A stretch of 56,254 nt of DNA, from assembly GCF_010091945.1 (NCBI RefSeq), contig NZ_WVIE01000031.1, forward strand, positions 1-56,254. Direction: 5' to 3'. Source of the DNA: Myxacorys almedinensis A. GTDB taxonomy: Bacteria > Cyanobacteriota > Cyanobacteriia > Leptolyngbyales > Leptolyngbyaceae. The position numbers and the translations under genes were made by a program. Under the pieces are notes generated by a model, which was given only the letters and a program-made list of their open reading frames with translations, had not been told where the DNA came from and did no database searches. Position 1 is the first letter of the stretch. Each line of letters opens with the position of its first letter. Positions 23,533-33,379 of this stretch are shown here, piece by piece.

Positions 23533-23625
23533 ATGCTTAAACATCTAGTGCTTACTATCATCGGGATCGTGATGGCTTCCGCGATCGTATCGATGAAAAC
23601 CGGAATGTTAGTCCCAATTTTCTAA
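23533..23625 (+). CDS. Possible 30-residue membrane peptide
   Basis: The short frame MLKHLVLTIIGIVMASAIVS, then MKTGMLVPIF, forms one hydrophobic helix. AGAGGA lies about nine bases before the ATG, and the globin gene starts 33 bp after the stop, so it could be a leader peptide or small membrane protein at the head of the globin-Rieske transcript. The evidence is only the ribosome site and position; it could be chance. Confidence 0.4.
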   Translation: MLKHLVLTIIGIVMASAIVSMKTGMLVPIF

Positions 23626-23658
23626 AATTCTTTCTTTGTAAAAGGAGAACTTTAAATC

Positions 23659-24135
23659 ATGGTTAGTCAAAAAACGATCGAAATTGTCAAAGCAACTGCA
23701 CCAGTTATTAAAGAGAAAGGTGAAGAAATTACTAAGCGGATGTATCAAATTGCTTTTGAAGAGCGACCTGACTATAAACGCGGCTTTGAAACGACCTGGA
23801 TGCAGCATCTAGATGGCGGTGGGCAAGCACACAAGTTAGCTGCGGCTGTTTATACCTATGCAACTCATATCGATCGCCTAGATGAGTTGGCTACAGCAGT
23901 AGACCACATTGCCCATCGTCATGTAGAAACTCGCATCCTCCCTGAGCAATACCCACTCATTGGCGAGAAGCTTTTGCAGGCGATGAAAGATGTTTTGCAA
24001 GATGCTGCGACTGATGAAGTGATCGCGGCGTGGGCTGAAGCCTACGATGCTTTAGCAAACATCTTTATTCAAAAAGAGAAGGCGTTCTATCAACAAGAAG
24101 ATCAAGAACTTACTGAACGATTGACGAGAGCTTAA
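23659..24135 (+). CDS. Single-domain globin
   Basis: This 158-residue globin is of the bacterial haemoglobin / flavohaemoglobin type. TIEIVKATAPVIKEKGEEIT is helix A. KRMYQIAFEERPDYKRGF carries the B10 Tyr (29). HIAHRHVETRILPEQYPLIG carries the proximal F8 His (88) with the invariant PEQY. WAEAYDALANIFIQKEKAFY is helix H. It lacks the FAD/NAD reductase part of flavohaemoglobin, so it needs an external electron donor if it acts as a nitric-oxide dioxygenase or peroxidase. The Rieske protein 63 bp downstream is a candidate donor. ATG 23659 follows AAAGGAG. Confidence 0.92.
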   Translation: MVSQKTIEIVKATAPVIKEKGEEITKRMYQIAFEERPDYKRGFETTWMQHLDGGGQAHKLAAAVYTYATHIDRLDELATAVDHIAHRHVETRILPEQYPLIGEKLLQAMKDVLQDAATDEVIAAWAEAYDALANIFIQKEKAFYQQEDQELTERLTRA

Positions 24136-24198
24136 AAACTCTGAGGCAACTTCGTTTCTTTGACTAAAGACTCTTTTGGGCAATCAGGAGAAAGACAA

Positions 24199-25980
24199 AT
24201 GCAGACTAGGACAGAAAGTTTTGCTCATGCTGCTCATGTAGATGAGGTGCGTAAAGCAGGACGATTAGTGGTTGCGTTGCGAAGCAGTTCCCCCTCCGGG
24301 GTAAACGTTGGACATACAATACTCCTCATTCATGAGAATGACAAAATTTATGCTGTAGACAATCGCTGCCCCCACATGGGGTTTCCTCTCCATCGCGGAA
24401 CGGTGAAAGATTGTATTCTTACCTGTGATTGGCACTACGCTCGCTTCGATTTGATGAGTGGTGGAACGTTTGATTCTTGGGCGGATGATCTCCCCGCTTT
24501 CCCTGTGGAGATTCGCGAGAATGAGGTCTGGATTGATCTTGCTGCTCATGCCGATCCATTAGCTCATCACCGCCAGCGTCTTCAAGATGGCTTAGAACAA
24601 GGAATTCCTTTAATCATCAGCAAATCTGTTATTGCCCTGCTGAAGCAAGAGAAATATACTACTGAAGCCTTTCGGATGGGATTAGACTTTGGGGTGTCTT
24701 ACCGACAGAGCGGTTGGGACACTGGCTTGACGATCCATACTTGCATGATGAACCTATTGCCCTATCTAGATGCGATCGATAAACCGCGTGCGCTCTATCA
24801 CGGTTTAGCCGCAGTCGCCAGAGATACCAGCAATCAACCCCCTCGGTTCCCTATCCAACCTTTACCCGGTTCCAACAATCCTGAAAAGATTCCTGTTCTG
24901 CAACACTGGTTTCGCCAGTTTGTTGAAGTCAGAGATGCCGAAGGTGCAGAACGCTGTCTAGCCTCCGCGATCGCGGCAGGGGCATCTCAAACCCAACTGG
25001 CTCAGATGCTATTCACGGTCGTGACTGATCATCGCTATATCGATGTCGGGCATCCTCTGGACTTTACTAATAAAGCGTTAGAAGCCTTAGATGCCACCGC
25101 TTGGCAGAATGCAGAACTTGTCTTAACCAGTTTGGTTTCTGGCTACACGAGCGCCACTCGGATGGAAGAATCCAGGTCTTGGCGTTCTCCGGTCGATCTG
25201 GCGGCAATTTTGCAACAGGCGTTTGCAGAACTGCCCGCCGCTTTAGCAGAGGGAAAAAATCAACAGGGGAGTTGGGGCGATCGCGATTCACTCCTGCCCA
25301 TCTTGCTGGGGGATAATGCTCAGGCGATCGCGGATTCCCTGCTAACAGCCCTGCGGCAAGGATGCTCTGAGGTAGACCTGGCTGGAATTGTGACCCATGC
25401 AACTGCCTTGCGGATTGCTCAATTTAGCACGAACAATGATTTCAACGATTGGGACAGTGCCCATCACACCTTCACCTTTGCCAATGCGGTTCATCAGGGC
25501 ATGAAACGAGTTGCATCGGCGGAGTTGTTGAGAGGCGTGTTTGATGCGGCAATGAGTGTCTATCTTGATCGCTTCCTCAATGTCCCTGCTGCTCGCCTTC
25601 CCAACCCCGATCAAACGGTGGAAGATCCAGCAGAGTTGTTACACGAATTGCCAGAGTTACTCGATCGACAGCAACAAGTGAATCGAGTTGGGGAATTAGT
25701 CGGCAGCTATCTTTACAGCGGTGGCAAACCAGAACTGCTCTTAGCCTTGTTAGGCAAATTGTTGTTACGCGAAGACCGTCAATTTCATGTGATCCAGGAG
25801 ATTGAAGCGGCGTTTCGGCAATACTCCCGATTGGGCAACACTCCGGCGGGGATTCACGTTTTGGTTGCCGCGTCACGGTATCTAGCAGCGCATACCCCCA
25901 CGATGCGATCGCAAGAGCAAACCTACCAAATGGCTTACAGACTCCATCGGGGCGATCGTTTGTTTGAGGATGTTGATTGA
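24199..25980 (+). CDS. Rieske [2Fe-2S] protein with large helical C-terminal domain
   Basis: This 593-residue protein has an N-terminal Rieske domain with RCPHMGFPLHRG and TCDWHYARFDL, giving cluster ligands Cys57, His59, Cys76 and His79. The rest (about 480 residues, e.g. EAFRMGLDFGVSYRQSGWDT, GLTIHTCMMNLLPYL, HRYIDVGHPLDFTNKALEAL, HHTFTFANAVHQGMKRV) is helical, rich in conserved His, and of unknown function. No oxygenase 2-His-1-carboxylate motif was recognised. ATG 24199 was chosen because AGGAGA precedes it; a longer frame starts at TTG 24160. Residues about 26-35 (ALRSSSPSGV) derive from dispersed repeat family 2. It follows the globin gene by 63 bp. Confidence 0.9.
   Translation: MQTRTESFAHAAHVDEVRKAGRLVVALRSSSPSGVNVGHTILLIHENDKIYAVDNRCPHMGFPLHRGTVKDCILTCDWHYARFDLMSGGTFDSWADDLPAFPVEIRENEVWIDLAAHADPLAHHRQRLQDGLEQGIPLIISKSVIALLKQEKYTTEAFRMGLDFGVSYRQSGWDTGLTIHTCMMNLLPYLDAIDKPRALYHGLAAVARDTSNQPPRFPIQPLPGSNNPEKIPVLQHWFRQFVEVRDAEGAERCLASAIAAGASQTQLAQMLFTVVTDHRYIDVGHPLDFTNKALEALDATAWQNAELVLTSLVSGYTSATRMEESRSWRSPVDLAAILQQAFAELPAALAEGKNQQGSWGDRDSLLPILLGDNAQAIADSLLTALRQGCSEVDLAGIVTHATALRIAQFSTNNDFNDWDSAHHTFTFANAVHQGMKRVASAELLRGVFDAAMSVYLDRFLNVPAARLPNPDQTVEDPAELLHELPELLDRQQQVNRVGELVGSYLYSGGKPELLLALLGKLLLREDRQFHVIQEIEAAFRQYSRLGNTPAGIHVLVAASRYLAAHTPTMRSQEQTYQMAYRLHRGDRLFEDVD
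24274..24304. repeat. Dispersed palindromic repeat, family 2 (copy 2), inside the Rieske gene
   Basis: GCGTTGCGAAGCAGTTCCCC followed by CTCCGGGGTAA matches 7,506-7,533 with two small indels. It contains a CCCC/GGGG hairpin and stays in frame within the Rieske domain. Confidence 0.75.
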
Positions 25981-26459
25981 ACCTGAATCGTAAATTTTGA
26001 AACTATTGCCCAAGTGCGATCGCTCCAGCATCTTCGCTTTCAGCCATGAGTCTCACTGATGGACAAGCGTTGGTCAAAACATATTGCAGCAATCCATCTG
26101 GAGGGATTTGGAGGTAATCGGGGGGACAAGCCAGCTAACAAGTCGTTGGAGCGGCGATTTGAAGATTTTCTGCCTCGTTTCCGTGTTATCTGCCGCCGCT
26201 CAACCTCACCGCTATGCCACTGTTACGCAATTTCCTGAAGCGCTTTCCAAACTGACTTAGGAAATGCGGCATAAAGCAGCCGAACAGAATCGTCGCGTGA
26301 TGGGTCATCAAGATACCCCAAATTACGGTATTTTCGCTATCAACCAGACCCAAGGTTTGGAGACATTTTTGGTAGCCTAAAGATGCAAGGGGGCTGGGCA
26401 CTCTAACATAAGAGTGGACAACCTGATAAACCGACTAAATTCTGCGAGGGGATGAGCGA
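25981..26459. other. 479-bp gap containing attC-like site C
   Basis: It lies between the Rieske and DnaJ genes. It contains the attC-like palindrome at 26133-26218, listed separately. A minus-strand frame at 26186-26401 (TVIWGILMTHHATILFG) has no ribosome site, overlaps the palindrome and was not accepted as a gene. Confidence 0.5.
26133..26218 (+). other. attC-like recombination site C
   Basis: It begins AGCTAAC and ends GCTATGCC. The arm GTTGgAGCGGCG pairs with CGCCGCTCAAC, leaving one extra-helical G at the same place as in sites A and B. It shares the block GTTATCTGCCGCCGCT with site A. The right core box is degenerate (GCTA instead of GTTA), so it may be inactive. Confidence 0.55.
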
Positions 26460-27503
26460 GTGGCTGCAACCAACTTTAAAGATTACTATTCCCTACTGGG
26501 CGTGAGCAAAACTGCCAGTGCCGACGAGATCAAAAAGGCATTCCGTAAACTGGCGCGGCAATATCACCCAGACGTAAACCCAGGGGATAAAGTCGCAGAA
26601 GCTCGTTTTAAAGAAATCAACGAAGCCAACGAAGTCTTGTCTGATCCGGACAAACGCAAAAAATACGATCAGTATGGGCAATATTGGCGGCAAGCCGAAC
26701 AAGCTGGCGCAGGACGCACCCCAGGCGGACGATCGCCCTTTAACACTGGAGGTAGCGCCGGATTTGATGAATTTGAATTTGGTCGCTATGGTAGCTTCGA
26801 GGATTTCATCAACGATTTGCTCGGCAAACAAGCTGGCACCAGCGGCTATGGACGCACCGCCGATCCGTTTGGGGGCTTCCGCCCTCCGAGTGGTGCAGAC
26901 GATTTTAGAAACCCCCGTGCCGATTGGCAGCGCCAAACAGCGCAAGAACGGGCTTCTGGGGCAAGTCTCGACACCGAAGCCTCGATCAAGCTGGCGTTCT
27001 CTGAGGCGTTTAATGGCGTCGAAAAACGGTTGAAAATCGGTAGTAACGAAATTACGGTTCGCATCCCCCCAGGAACTAAAGCAGGCAGCCGAATTCGGGT
27101 TCGGGGTAAAGGACGCCCCAGCCCCCATTACACGAGTCAAGTTGGCGATCTCTATCTCACCGTCGAGTTGATTCCTCATGCCTTCTTCCAGTTTGAGGGG
27201 GATAACCTGGTGTGCGAAGTGCCGATCGCGCCCGATGAAGCAGTCTTGGGCGCACAGATCGACGTGCCAACGCCCGATGGCAGCGTCACGGTGAATGTAC
27301 CTGCCGGGATTCGCTCAGGACAATCACTCCGGTTGCGGGGCAAAGGCTGGCGCAACCTTAAAGGCGATCGCAGCGATCAGATGGTCAAAATTACGATCGC
27401 CCCGCCTAAAGATCTCTCGGAGATCGAGCGAGAAGCCTACGAAAAGATTCGCGCCAATCGCAGCTTTGATCCGCGCAGCCATCTCAAATCGGTAAGGCTC
27501 TAA
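26460..27503 (+). CDS. DnaJ/CbpA-type J-domain co-chaperone
   Basis: This 347-residue type II J-protein has a J-domain ([23 protein letters not shown] at 36-38), a G/F-rich linker ([17 protein letters not shown]), then the two-part C-terminal substrate-binding domain with [31 protein letters not shown] and [15 protein letters not shown]. There is no zinc-finger domain, as in CbpA. It stimulates Hsp70 (DnaK) ATPase activity. The start GTG 26460 lies after GAGGGG; an overlapping ATG is out of frame. It converges with dnaE, with only a few bases between the stops. Confidence 0.93.
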   Translation: MAATNFKDYYSLLGVSKTASADEIKKAFRKLARQYHPDVNPGDKVAEARFKEINEANEVLSDPDKRKKYDQYGQYWRQAEQAGAGRTPGGRSPFNTGGSAGFDEFEFGRYGSFEDFINDLLGKQAGTSGYGRTADPFGGFRPPSGADDFRNPRADWQRQTAQERASGASLDTEASIKLAFSEAFNGVEKRLKIGSNEITVRIPPGTKAGSRIRVRGKGRPSPHYTSQVGDLYLTVELIPHAFFQFEGDNLVCEVPIAPDEAVLGAQIDVPTPDGSVTVNVPAGIRSGQSLRLRGKGWRNLKGDRSDQMVKITIAPPKDLSEIEREAYEKIRANRSFDPRSHLKSVRL

Positions 27504-27508
27504 AGGGT

Positions 27509-30500
27509 TTAGCCCGACACCAACGAAGACACCCGCGCTCTAAAGCCTGCCTTCTCTAGCGCGCTGACGGTCGCTTGCTCATCGTGCACCCGAAACTGAG
27601 AGCCAAATCGAACAAAGTGTTGCCGCGCCTTTGCCCCTACGATCGCCACAACCGGAACCTTGGCTCTGTCTCCCTCCCCATGCTGTTGGCGCAGCAAACT
27701 CCTCAAGCGGTGTTGTTCGGCGGCGTCCGTGGCAATCTGGGGTTCAAGCTCGACCATCACCATCCGCACTGTTTCGATCAGTTCTGCATCTTCTACGATG
27801 AACTGGCTTTGGTCGTCGCGGCGATCAACTTTGCCCCACAGCATCAGCCGTGCATCGGGGATGATGTGGCGCTGAATGCGCTCAAACGATTTGGGAAACA
27901 CAACGGCTTCAGCATGCCCGGTGAGATCTTCGATCGTTAAAATTGCCATGCGATCGCCCTTCTTAGTTGTCACCGCTTTGATGGTGGTGATCAGGGCGAT
28001 CGCGCTGATGGTCAAGCCTTCTTTGCACTGCTTGAGATCACTCAAGTTCACCGGAGCCAGCATCTTTGCCGATTGTTGTAGATGCTTGAGGGGGTGATCC
28101 GAGATGTAAAACCCCAATACTTCTTTTTCAAGCCGCAACTTTTCTTGCTGGGGATAGTCGGCAACCGTTGGCGCTTTGGGCGCGAGTTCATAGCTCGATT
28201 GCTGGGTAGTGCTGCCGAAGAGATCAAACAAGCTGCCCTGACCACTGGCGCGATCGCGGGCACGAGACTGCGACCAATCGAGCAAGAGTTCCAGGTCTTG
28301 AATCATCTGTTGGCGATTGTTGCAAAGCTGATCGAAGGCTCCGCAGTGGATCAGCGATTCTAGAGCGCGGCGGTTCACCGTGCGGGGGTCAACGCGATCG
28401 CACAGGTCTGCCAGCGACTGAAACGCCCCTTTGGATTGCCGCACGTCTAAGATGGCGTCGATCACGCCCATTCCCACATGGCGCACCGCCGACAACCCAA
28501 ATAGGATCTTCTCGCCAGTCGGGGTGAAGTCAACGCCAGAACGATTGATATCGGGTGGCTGCACTTCAATGCTCATGCTGAGACAAGAGCCAATATATTT
28601 CTGCACCTTGTCTTGATCGCCGCTATTTAGCGTCAACAGTGCTGCCATATATTCGGTCGGATAGTTGGCTTTTAGGTAAGCCGTTTGATAAGTAACATAG
28701 CCGTAGGCGGTGGAATGGGATTTGTTGAAACAATACTCGGCAAACATCACCATCTGATCAAACAGATCTCCAGCAACTTTGGGCGGCACATTATTTTTAA
28801 TGGCTCCTTCCACAAACATCGCCTGGTGTTTTTCCATCTCAGCTTTTTTCTTCTTGCCCATGGCGCGACGCAGCAAGTCAGCCTGCCCAAGAGAATAGCC
28901 CGCCAGATCCTGAGCAATTTTCATGATTTGCTCTTGATAAACCATAATTCCATAGGTTTCTTTCAGAATCGGTTTTAGAATATCGGCGGCATAGTCAATG
29001 CGTTCGCGCCCATGCTTGCGGTTGATAAATTTTGGAATGAGTTTTGCATCTAATGGGCCAGGGCGATAAAGCGCCAAAATTGAAGAGATGTCTTCAATGG
29101 TGTCGGGTTTAAGGTCTCGGACAATTTGCCGCATTCCAGACGATTCAAGCTGGAAGATGCCTTCGAGTTCGCCTCTGCCCAACAGTTGATATACTCCAGG
29201 ATCATCAAGCGATAATTCATCGATCTCTAGCTTGAAATTGCGGCTTTGCTGAATTAGTTCCACCGTTTTTTGAATCATGGTGAGATTTTTGAGTCCCAAA
29301 AAGTCCATTTTTAGGAGGCCGAGCGCCTCGATATCTTCCATGAAATATTGGGTGAATACTGCGCCATCGGCATTGCGTTGGAGCGGCACAATTTCGTCGA
29401 GCGGATCGGCTGAAATCACCACCCCCGCCGCATGAATGCCGACACTTTTGTTGGTTCCCTCGATCCGAATGGCAGTATCGAGCCAGTCTTGGTAGGTGAC
29501 AGTGCAATTCGGCACAATCGCACCGCTATCATATTTTTCTTTGAACTCTGGGGCTGGGGTTTTGTCGGAAATCATCACCTTTAGTTTGGTCGGCTTGCCG
29601 CGCACCGTTGGGATCATTTTGGTCATGCGATCGCTCTCACCATAGGGCACGTTTAGCACTCGTGCGACATCTTTTAGCACAGCTTTCGATGCCATCCGGT
29701 TGTAGGTAATAATCTGGGCAACTCGCTCTGTACCGTACTTTTCAGTGACGTATTTGATCACTTCATCACGCCTTTCGATACAAAAATCCGTGTCTACATC
29801 AGGCATTGATTTTCGCTCAGGATTGAGAAAGCGCTCGAACAGCAACCCGTGATGTACCGGATCAATATTCGTAATTCCGAGGGCATAGGCGACCAACGAT
29901 CCAGCAGCCGACCCCCGCCCAGGCCCAACGGGAATGCCATGATCTCTGGCGTATTTAATGTAATCCCACACCACTAAGAAATAGGTTGAGAAACCCATTT
30001 GCTTTAGCATGTTTAGCTCATAGACAAACCGATCTTGGTAGACACTACTAATCTGATCGCGAGACGTTACTTTCTGGCGTTTAAACAGCCCTTCCCATGC
30101 CACTTTTTCCATGTATGTATCGGCAGTGAATCCGGCGGGAACCGTATAGTTCGGCAGGCGGGGTTCCCCCATAATTTGATACTCTTCGACTTTGTTGGCA
30201 ACTTCTAGAGTGGTTGCGATCGCGGCATCTACAATGTCTTGAGTTAAATGATCGCGAAACAAAATTCGCATCTCATCTGCCGACTTTAAATACTCTGTGC
30301 CGGTATAGCGCAGCCGTTTTTCTTCCGAAATCAACTTTCCGGTTTGAATACACAGCAACGCATCATGGGCTTCTACATCAAAACAAGAAATGTAGTGAGA
30401 ATCATTCGTCGCAATGATTTTGATATCAAATTCGCGCGCAATTTTAATAATTTCAGGATTGACAATGCGTTCTTCATGCAACCCGTGATCTTGAATTTCT

Positions 30501-31015
30501 AGATAATAATCATCGCCAAAAATGTCTTTATACCAGCGAGCAACCCGACGGGCGATTTCCGGCTTTCCCTGCAAAATTGCTTGCGGCACTTCGCCACCCA
30601 AACAGGCACTCGTGACGATTAGCCCTTCGTGATATTGCGCTAGCAAATCTTTGTTGACGCAAGGGCGAGAAAAAATTCCTTTGCCTTGGGTGCCCTGGAG
30701 GTTAGAAATCGTCGTTAGTTTGACAAGATTTTTGTAGCCGATCGTGTTTTTTGCCAAAACCACCTGATGATAGCGAGGGCGGCGTTCTTGCTTGGTAATG
30801 TCACCGTTGATGATATACATCTCATTGCCGATGATCGGTTTGAGTTTGCCCTGGCACACTTTCAAAAGCTCGATCGCACCATACATGACGCCATGATCCG
30901 TCAGCGCGATCGCGGGCATCCCCAACTCAACCGCCCGCTCAACCAACTCTGGAAGCTGACTTGCGCCATCTAGCAAACTATAGTCACTGTGAATATGCAA
31001 ACCGACAAAAGACAT
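27509..31015 (-). CDS. dnaE: DNA polymerase III alpha subunit (single polypeptide)
   Basis: This 1168-residue replicative polymerase has an N-terminal PHP domain ([35 protein letters not shown]), the palm with [20 protein letters not shown] and [17 protein letters not shown], then helix-hairpin-helix and OB-fold regions ([19 protein letters not shown]). In many cyanobacteria dnaE is split by a trans-splicing intein at FAEY/CFN. Here [16 protein letters not shown] is continuous, so the gene is whole and intein-free. ATG 31015 ([10 protein letters not shown]) fits the family start; an in-frame GTG two codons upstream is possible. Confidence 0.97.
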   Translation of the reverse strand: MSFVGLHIHSDYSLLDGASQLPELVERAVELGMPAIALTDHGVMYGAIELLKVCQGKLKPIIGNEMYIINGDITKQERRPRYHQVVLAKNTIGYKNLVKLTTISNLQGTQGKGIFSRPCVNKDLLAQYHEGLIVTSACLGGEVPQAILQGKPEIARRVARWYKDIFGDDYYLEIQDHGLHEERIVNPEIIKIAREFDIKIIATNDSHYISCFDVEAHDALLCIQTGKLISEEKRLRYTGTEYLKSADEMRILFRDHLTQDIVDAAIATTLEVANKVEEYQIMGEPRLPNYTVPAGFTADTYMEKVAWEGLFKRQKVTSRDQISSVYQDRFVYELNMLKQMGFSTYFLVVWDYIKYARDHGIPVGPGRGSAAGSLVAYALGITNIDPVHHGLLFERFLNPERKSMPDVDTDFCIERRDEVIKYVTEKYGTERVAQIITYNRMASKAVLKDVARVLNVPYGESDRMTKMIPTVRGKPTKLKVMISDKTPAPEFKEKYDSGAIVPNCTVTYQDWLDTAIRIEGTNKSVGIHAAGVVISADPLDEIVPLQRNADGAVFTQYFMEDIEALGLLKMDFLGLKNLTMIQKTVELIQQSRNFKLEIDELSLDDPGVYQLLGRGELEGIFQLESSGMRQIVRDLKPDTIEDISSILALYRPGPLDAKLIPKFINRKHGRERIDYAADILKPILKETYGIMVYQEQIMKIAQDLAGYSLGQADLLRRAMGKKKKAEMEKHQAMFVEGAIKNNVPPKVAGDLFDQMVMFAEYCFNKSHSTAYGYVTYQTAYLKANYPTEYMAALLTLNSGDQDKVQKYIGSCLSMSIEVQPPDINRSGVDFTPTGEKILFGLSAVRHVGMGVIDAILDVRQSKGAFQSLADLCDRVDPRTVNRRALESLIHCGAFDQLCNNRQQMIQDLELLLDWSQSRARDRASGQGSLFDLFGSTTQQSSYELAPKAPTVADYPQQEKLRLEKEVLGFYISDHPLKHLQQSAKMLAPVNLSDLKQCKEGLTISAIALITTIKAVTTKKGDRMAILTIEDLTGHAEAVVFPKSFERIQRHIIPDARLMLWGKVDRRDDQSQFIVEDAELIETVRMVMVELEPQIATDAAEQHRLRSLLRQQHGEGDRAKVPVVAIVGAKARQHFVRFGSQFRVHDEQATVSALEKAGFRARVSSLVSG

Positions 31016-31160
31016 AATCACTCAGCCCACACAAAGGAATGAGTCTAAGCGTAACCGATCATGCGCGCTATATCTACAAATTTTCTAAACTCGTACCCCA
31101 TATGTGGCGTTTACTCCCAAATGGGGACAAAAGCAAGCACCAAACTCCACCGCACTTGAT

Positions 31161-31211
31161 AGTTACCCTCAACTATTAGTCACCCTCAACTATTAGTCAC
31201 CCTCAACTATA
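31161..31211. repeat. 17-bp tandem repeat, three copies
   Basis: AGTYACCCTCAACTATW occurs at 31161-31177, 31178-31194 and 31195-31211. It lies in the gap between dnaE and DUF1824, 50 bp upstream of the latter's start, so it is in its promoter region. Confidence 0.9.
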
Positions 31212-31260
31212 TAGTATTAATGTATCAAATTCTGAATGCACCCTACGCCCCTACTGCACC

Positions 31261-31671
31261 ATGAGCCTAGATCCACAAACAGCGAAACACAGGCTTCAAC
31301 AGCTAACTTGCCTCGATCCGGCGTCTCCTCAGTCCGCTACCTATGCTTTGCTGCGGGAGGCGCTATTGCTCGTTGCCAGCCTGTCAGACTACCAGATTTT
31401 AGGGATTTGTGCTGACACGGCTGCCCAGGGCGTGCGATCGCTCCATGCCTATGCCAAAGCCCTGGGCTACGACGCCATTCCTGTCATGGAGGCAGTTCCA
31501 GGGGCAATCTACATCAAATACAACCCAGCCAGGAACCTCGCCTATCTGAATCCTTACCCTGGTACCCATCGCGGTGTGTTGGTGTCCTGCCAATCGGCAT
31601 ACGCTGACGGGGTGAACGACACCTTCGGGCACTTGCCCCTGGATCTGTTTGACGCTGATTTAGCAGATTGA
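31261..31671 (+). CDS. DUF1824 family protein
   Basis: This 136-residue protein matches the cyanobacterial DUF1824 family: TYALLREALLLVASLSDYQI, LGICADTAAQGVRSLHAYAK, YIKYNPARNLAYLNPYPGTH and RGVLVSCQSAYADGVNDTFG, ending in LPLDLFD. The function is unknown; it is a small soluble protein found mainly in cyanobacteria and plants. Full length. It is divergent from dnaE, with a 17-bp triple repeat upstream, and converges with proC. Confidence 0.9.
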   Translation: MSLDPQTAKHRLQQLTCLDPASPQSATYALLREALLLVASLSDYQILGICADTAAQGVRSLHAYAKALGYDAIPVMEAVPGAIYIKYNPARNLAYLNPYPGTHRGVLVSCQSAYADGVNDTFGHLPLDLFDADLAD

Positions 31672-31684
31672 CTCAATCGCGCGG

Positions 31685-32497
31685 CTAGCGTCCTAATTCC
31701 TGCGATCGCACTGATGCCACCCGCACCGCTTCGATCACCGCCGAGCGAAATCCTGATCGTTCGAGGTGAGCGATCCCCGCGATCGTCGTCCCCCCCGGAC
31801 TCGTCACCCGATCTTTCAACTCGCCCGGATGCAGCCCCGATTCTTGCAAGAGTTGGGCGGTGCCTCGCACCGTTTGCAGTGCTAGTTTCATGGCGATGGC
31901 ACGGGGCAGCCCAGCCGCCACGCCGCCATCGGCTAACGCTTCGATCATCACCGCCACGTAGCCCGGCCCCGATCCCGACAAGCCCGTCACGGCATCCATC
32001 GCTGATTCGGGAACTTCTACAACCTCACCCACGGTTTGCAGAATGCGAGTTGCCAGATCAAGGTGCGGCGGCTCAACCTGCTGACCCGCCGCGATCGCAC
32101 TGATCCCTGCCCCCACCGCTGCTGGCGTATTTGGCATCGACCGAACCACAGGCTGACCCGGAAATGCCGCTTCTAGCTGACTGAGCGGTATGCCTGCCAA
32201 AATAGAAATGACCAACGCAGATGGCACAAGGTGACTCGATATCTCTGGCGCAACCTGCTGAAACACTTGAGGCTTGATGGCAAGCACCACCACATCAGAT
32301 GCGATCGCAGCATCCCGATTGTCTGCTGTCACCCCAATCTTATAAGCTTGCGCCAAAGCCTCCCGACGGGCAGCCGACGGCTCACTCACCCTGATCTCTA
32401 GCGGCGTATACACCTGCTGCGCCACCAACCGAGCTAACAGCGCCTCCCCCATCATGCCGCCGCCAATCATGCCAAACCGAACCGATTCATGATTCAT
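31685..32497 (-). CDS. proC: Pyrroline-5-carboxylate reductase
   Basis: This 270-residue enzyme reduces pyrroline-5-carboxylate to proline with NAD(P)H, the last step of proline synthesis. The Rossmann start is FGMIGGGMMGEALLARLV, with VVLAIKPQVFQQVAPEI following. The dimerisation and active-site region is MDAVTGLSGSGPGYVAVMIE, with ALADGGVAAGLPRAIAMKLA and the C-terminal motif VTSPGGTTIAGI. ATG 32497. It follows sepF on the same strand, as in other cyanobacteria, but a terminator-like hairpin lies between them. Confidence 0.96.
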   Translation of the reverse strand: MNHESVRFGMIGGGMMGEALLARLVAQQVYTPLEIRVSEPSAARREALAQAYKIGVTADNRDAAIASDVVVLAIKPQVFQQVAPEISSHLVPSALVISILAGIPLSQLEAAFPGQPVVRSMPNTPAAVGAGISAIAAGQQVEPPHLDLATRILQTVGEVVEVPESAMDAVTGLSGSGPGYVAVMIEALADGGVAAGLPRAIAMKLALQTVRGTAQLLQESGLHPGELKDRVTSPGGTTIAGIAHLERSGFRSAVIEAVRVASVRSQELGR

Positions 32498-32517
32498 AAA
32501 TTCACACCTAGAAAAAG

Positions 32518-32540
32518 AAAGACCCTCGGCGAGGGTCTTT
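32518..32540 (-). terminator. Rho-independent terminator after sepF
   Basis: AAAGACCCTC, a 3-base loop (GGC) and GAGGGTCTTT form a perfect 10-bp stem. On the minus strand it is followed by CTTTTTC. It lies between the sepF stop and the proC start, so it should end or attenuate sepF transcription. Confidence 0.85.
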
Positions 32541-32581
32541 AACCATACTATTCAAAACATTTCGCTGAAGGAAAAAGCAAC

Positions 32582-33214
32582 CTAGCCTTGAGCAGTTCTT
32601 GGCTCTGCCCAAGCAGGAGTAGGAGCATTGGTGCGAGGGCGAGCAGGCTGAGGCTGAGGCACTTCATGAATCACGTTGCCCGACGTGCTGACCTGAACAC
32701 AACTTGGCGTAAACAGGAAAATACTTTCGCCGATGCGCTCTTGATGACCATCGATCGCATAGGTGCCACCTGCCACAAAATCAACCGCGCGCTGTGCCTG
32801 ATCGGGATCCATGATCGTCAGATTCAAAACCACCGATTTGCGCTCCCGTAGCGCTTGAATCGCTTGAGGCATTTCCTCAAACGTGCGAGGCTCCATCACC
32901 ACAACTTCAGAAATCCCGTTCGTCGCACCAGGCATCCCAATTACGTTGTTCATTGTTGTTCCTACTACACCAGTTGTTTCTGAACCCATCACAGCCGCAC
33001 GATTGCCTCGTAAGCTTGCTTCAGAGTCGCGGAAGCGATTTGTTGCTCGACGGGCACGAGTTTCATCTTCCATAGCCGGAACCGGCGCAGAAACCGGAGT
33101 TTCATCCTGATATAGAGTTTGATAGTCTTGCCCGTCCATCTCGTCGTACTCGTATTCGTAGTCCATCGGCTCGTTTAGTCCTACGAAATCTCGCAATTTA
33201 CTAAAGATACTCAC
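32582..33214 (-). CDS. sepF: Cell division protein SepF
   Basis: This 210-residue SepF (Cdv2/YlmF) has an N-terminal amphipathic membrane anchor [15 protein letters not shown], an acidic and disordered linker ([20 protein letters not shown]), and the C-terminal SepF domain with [40 protein letters not shown] and [19 protein letters not shown]. It links FtsZ to the membrane during septum formation. GTG 33214 was preferred to GTG 33232 because GGAG lies nine bases before it and the conserved anchor starts there. Confidence 0.95.
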   Translation of the reverse strand: MSIFSKLRDFVGLNEPMDYEYEYDEMDGQDYQTLYQDETPVSAPVPAMEDETRARRATNRFRDSEASLRGNRAAVMGSETTGVVGTTMNNVIGMPGATNGISEVVVMEPRTFEEMPQAIQALRERKSVVLNLTIMDPDQAQRAVDFVAGGTYAIDGHQERIGESIFLFTPSCVQVSTSGNVIHEVPQPQPARPRTNAPTPAWAEPRTAQG

Positions 33215-33379
33215 TGTGTCACGCTCCGTCACAATCTATCGAGTTTACTTGAAAGTCACTTGAAACCTATCGAAAAGTAGCAGAAAATCCAGCTAAAGAT
33301 TTTTTGAGTAAAGAGAAACAATATCCTCCTAAGCTGACATTTTGCAGTTAAGCAAACCTCTACGTTGCTAGTGGTCAGC

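Noticed and set aside
26186-26401. 71-codon minus-strand frame between the Rieske and DnaJ genes
   Set aside because: It overlaps the attC-like palindrome, has no ribosome site and no recognisable domain.
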